The position numbers were made by a program, and so were the translations under genes. DNA of 6,918 nt from Bacteroidota bacterium (GTDB lineage: Bacteria; Bacteroidota; Bacteroidia; B-17B0; Aurantibacillaceae): assembly GCA_947449125.1 (NCBI GenBank), contig CANFQR010000073.1, forward strand, positions 1 to 6,918, given 5' to 3'. The notes beneath the pieces are model-generated. The model was not told where the DNA came from. It worked only from the letters and a program-made list of their open reading frames with translations, and ran no database searches. The number at the start of each line of letters is the position of its first letter. Positions within the stretch are counted from its first letter, which is position 1. Positions 5,993-6,918 of the stretch are shown here, in pieces.

Positions 5993-6918
5993 AATTAATA
6001 TAATTTCCTTTGATGTGCCTTTTCCAGCCAATTACGGCGGCGTTATTGATGTTTACTACAAATTAGTGTGGTTAAAACAAGCAGGCATAAAAATTCATTT
6101 GCATTGTTTTAGTTATGGACGCTCTGTTGCGCCGGAGTTGGAAGTGTTGTGCGAAAAAGTTTACTATTACAAACGTAAAACCGGAATTGTATCCAATTTT
6201 TCGTTGTTGCCATATACCGTAAAATCAAGGCAATCTAAAGAATTAGAAAAAAATTTATTATCGAATAATTTTCCAATTTTGTTTGAGGTGTTGCATACTT
6301 GTTATTTGTTAAATGATGAGAGATTTAAACACCGAAAAAAAATTTACCGGCATAGTAATATTGAACATAACTATTATCAGGAACTTTCTAAATCTGAAAA
6401 TGATTTTTTAAAAAAAATATATTTAAAAATTGAGGCAAAAAAATTAAAACGTTTTGAGACTGTTTTAAATTTTGCAGATTTAATTTTATCGGTTAATCAA
6501 GAAGACACCAATTATTTTAAAGGAAATTACCCAAATGCTAAAACAATTTATTTACCGAGTTTTCATGAAAATGAACAAGTAACGTCATTAATTGGTAACG
6601 GAAAATACATTCTTTTTCACGGAAATTTAAGTGTTTCAGAAAATTACGAAGCTGCCCTTTGGTTGGTTAAAAATGTATTTTCCAAAATTAGTTATAAGGT
6701 AATTATTGCGGGTTTAAATCCTCCTGAAATATTGTTTAATGCCATTAAAAATTATAATCATATTGAATTAATATCAAGTCCGGATAGTAATCACATGAAT
6801 GAATTAATCAGAGAAGCCCAGTTGCATATTTTGCACACTAAACAGCCCACCGGCTTAAAATTAAAGTTATTGAATGTGTTATTTAAAGGACGATTTGTAA
6901 TATGCAACTCAAATATGA
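5982..6918 (+). CDS. Glycosyltransferase (GT-B fold, GT4-like), 3'-truncated by the window edge
   Basis: An open frame of 312 codons continues past the right edge. It resembles Bacteroidota glycosyltransferases of the GT-B fold that transfer sugars to cell-surface glycans; donor and acceptor are unknown. Family-like segments are an N-terminal INIISFDVPFPANYGGVID (residues 5-23), LHCFSYGR near 40, PILFEVLHTCY near 100, RHSNIEHNYY (123-132), FHGNLSVSEN (212-221) at the start of the C-terminal domain, and TGLKLKLLN (290-298) in the likely donor-binding region. No transmembrane segment is obvious. The frame is bounded upstream by a stop at 5940-5942 and has no early ATG; TTG at 5982 is the best start, with TTG at 5979 as alternative. 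It begins only 20 bases after the btuG stop, so it may be co-transcribed with the B12 genes, though no functional link is evident. Its C-terminal end cannot be seen here. Confidence 0.8.
   Translation, partial: MIDAINIISFDVPFPANYGGVIDVYYKLVWLKQAGIKIHLHCFSYGRSVAPELEVLCEKVYYYKRKTGIVSNFSLLPYTVKSRQSKELEKNLLSNNFPILFEVLHTCYLLNDERFKHRKKIYRHSNIEHNYYQELSKSENDFLKKIYLKIEAKKLKRFETVLNFADLILSVNQEDTNYFKGNYPNAKTIYLPSFHENEQVTSLIGNGKYILFHGNLSVSENYEAALWLVKNVFSKISYKVIIAGLNPPEILFNAIKNYNHIELISSPDSNHMNELIREAQLHILHTKQPTGLKLKLLNVLFKGRFVICNSNM

Noticed and set aside
1..6918. CRISPR arrays, insertion sequences, tRNA or rRNA genes, antiphage systems
   Set aside because: No regularly spaced repeats, transposase-like frames, structural RNA genes or defence-type domains were seen on either strand.

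Overview
The window comes from an AT-rich member of the Bacteroidota. Three things point there: a secreted protein with a C-terminal type IX secretion (T9SS) sorting domain, the lack of Shine-Dalgarno sequences before the genes, and a vitamin B12 uptake locus of the kind known from Bacteroides. A T9SS cargo makes Bacteroides itself unlikely and favours a Flavobacteriia-, Cytophagia- or Sphingobacteriia-like lineage. The genus cannot be told from the sequence.

Layout: (1) bases 3-971, + strand, the C-terminal ~85% of a HemW-type radical SAM heme chaperone whose N-terminus lies off the left edge. (2) bases 987-1676, - strand, a complete TrmH-like tRNA 2'-O-methyltransferase that converges on hemW with only 15 bp between stop codons. 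(3) bases 1677-1958, a divergent intergenic region holding a weak Bacteroidota-type promoter and a clear cobalamin riboswitch. (4) bases 1959-5961, + strand, three genes behind the riboswitch: a BtuB-like TonB-dependent receptor, a DUF4465 protein with a T9SS tail, and a BtuG-like surface lipoprotein predicted to be a seven-bladed beta-propeller. (5) bases 5982 to the right edge, a glycosyltransferase that runs off the window.

The central three genes form a corrinoid-capture operon at the outer membrane. The riboswitch should lower expression when cobalamin is plentiful. BtuG-like propellers bind corrinoid at the cell surface and pass it to BtuB, which imports it with TonB energy. The DUF4465 protein is the probable third, accessory, cobamide-binding component, comparable to the BtuH-type accessory proteins of gut Bacteroides. 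Here it is built for T9SS export rather than as a lipoprotein, which is the most notable feature of the window. No inner-membrane BtuCDF or cobamide-salvage gene lies in the window.

The flanking genes (hemW, trmH, glycosyltransferase) look like ordinary chromosomal neighbours. No mobile element, CRISPR array, tRNA or rRNA was seen.
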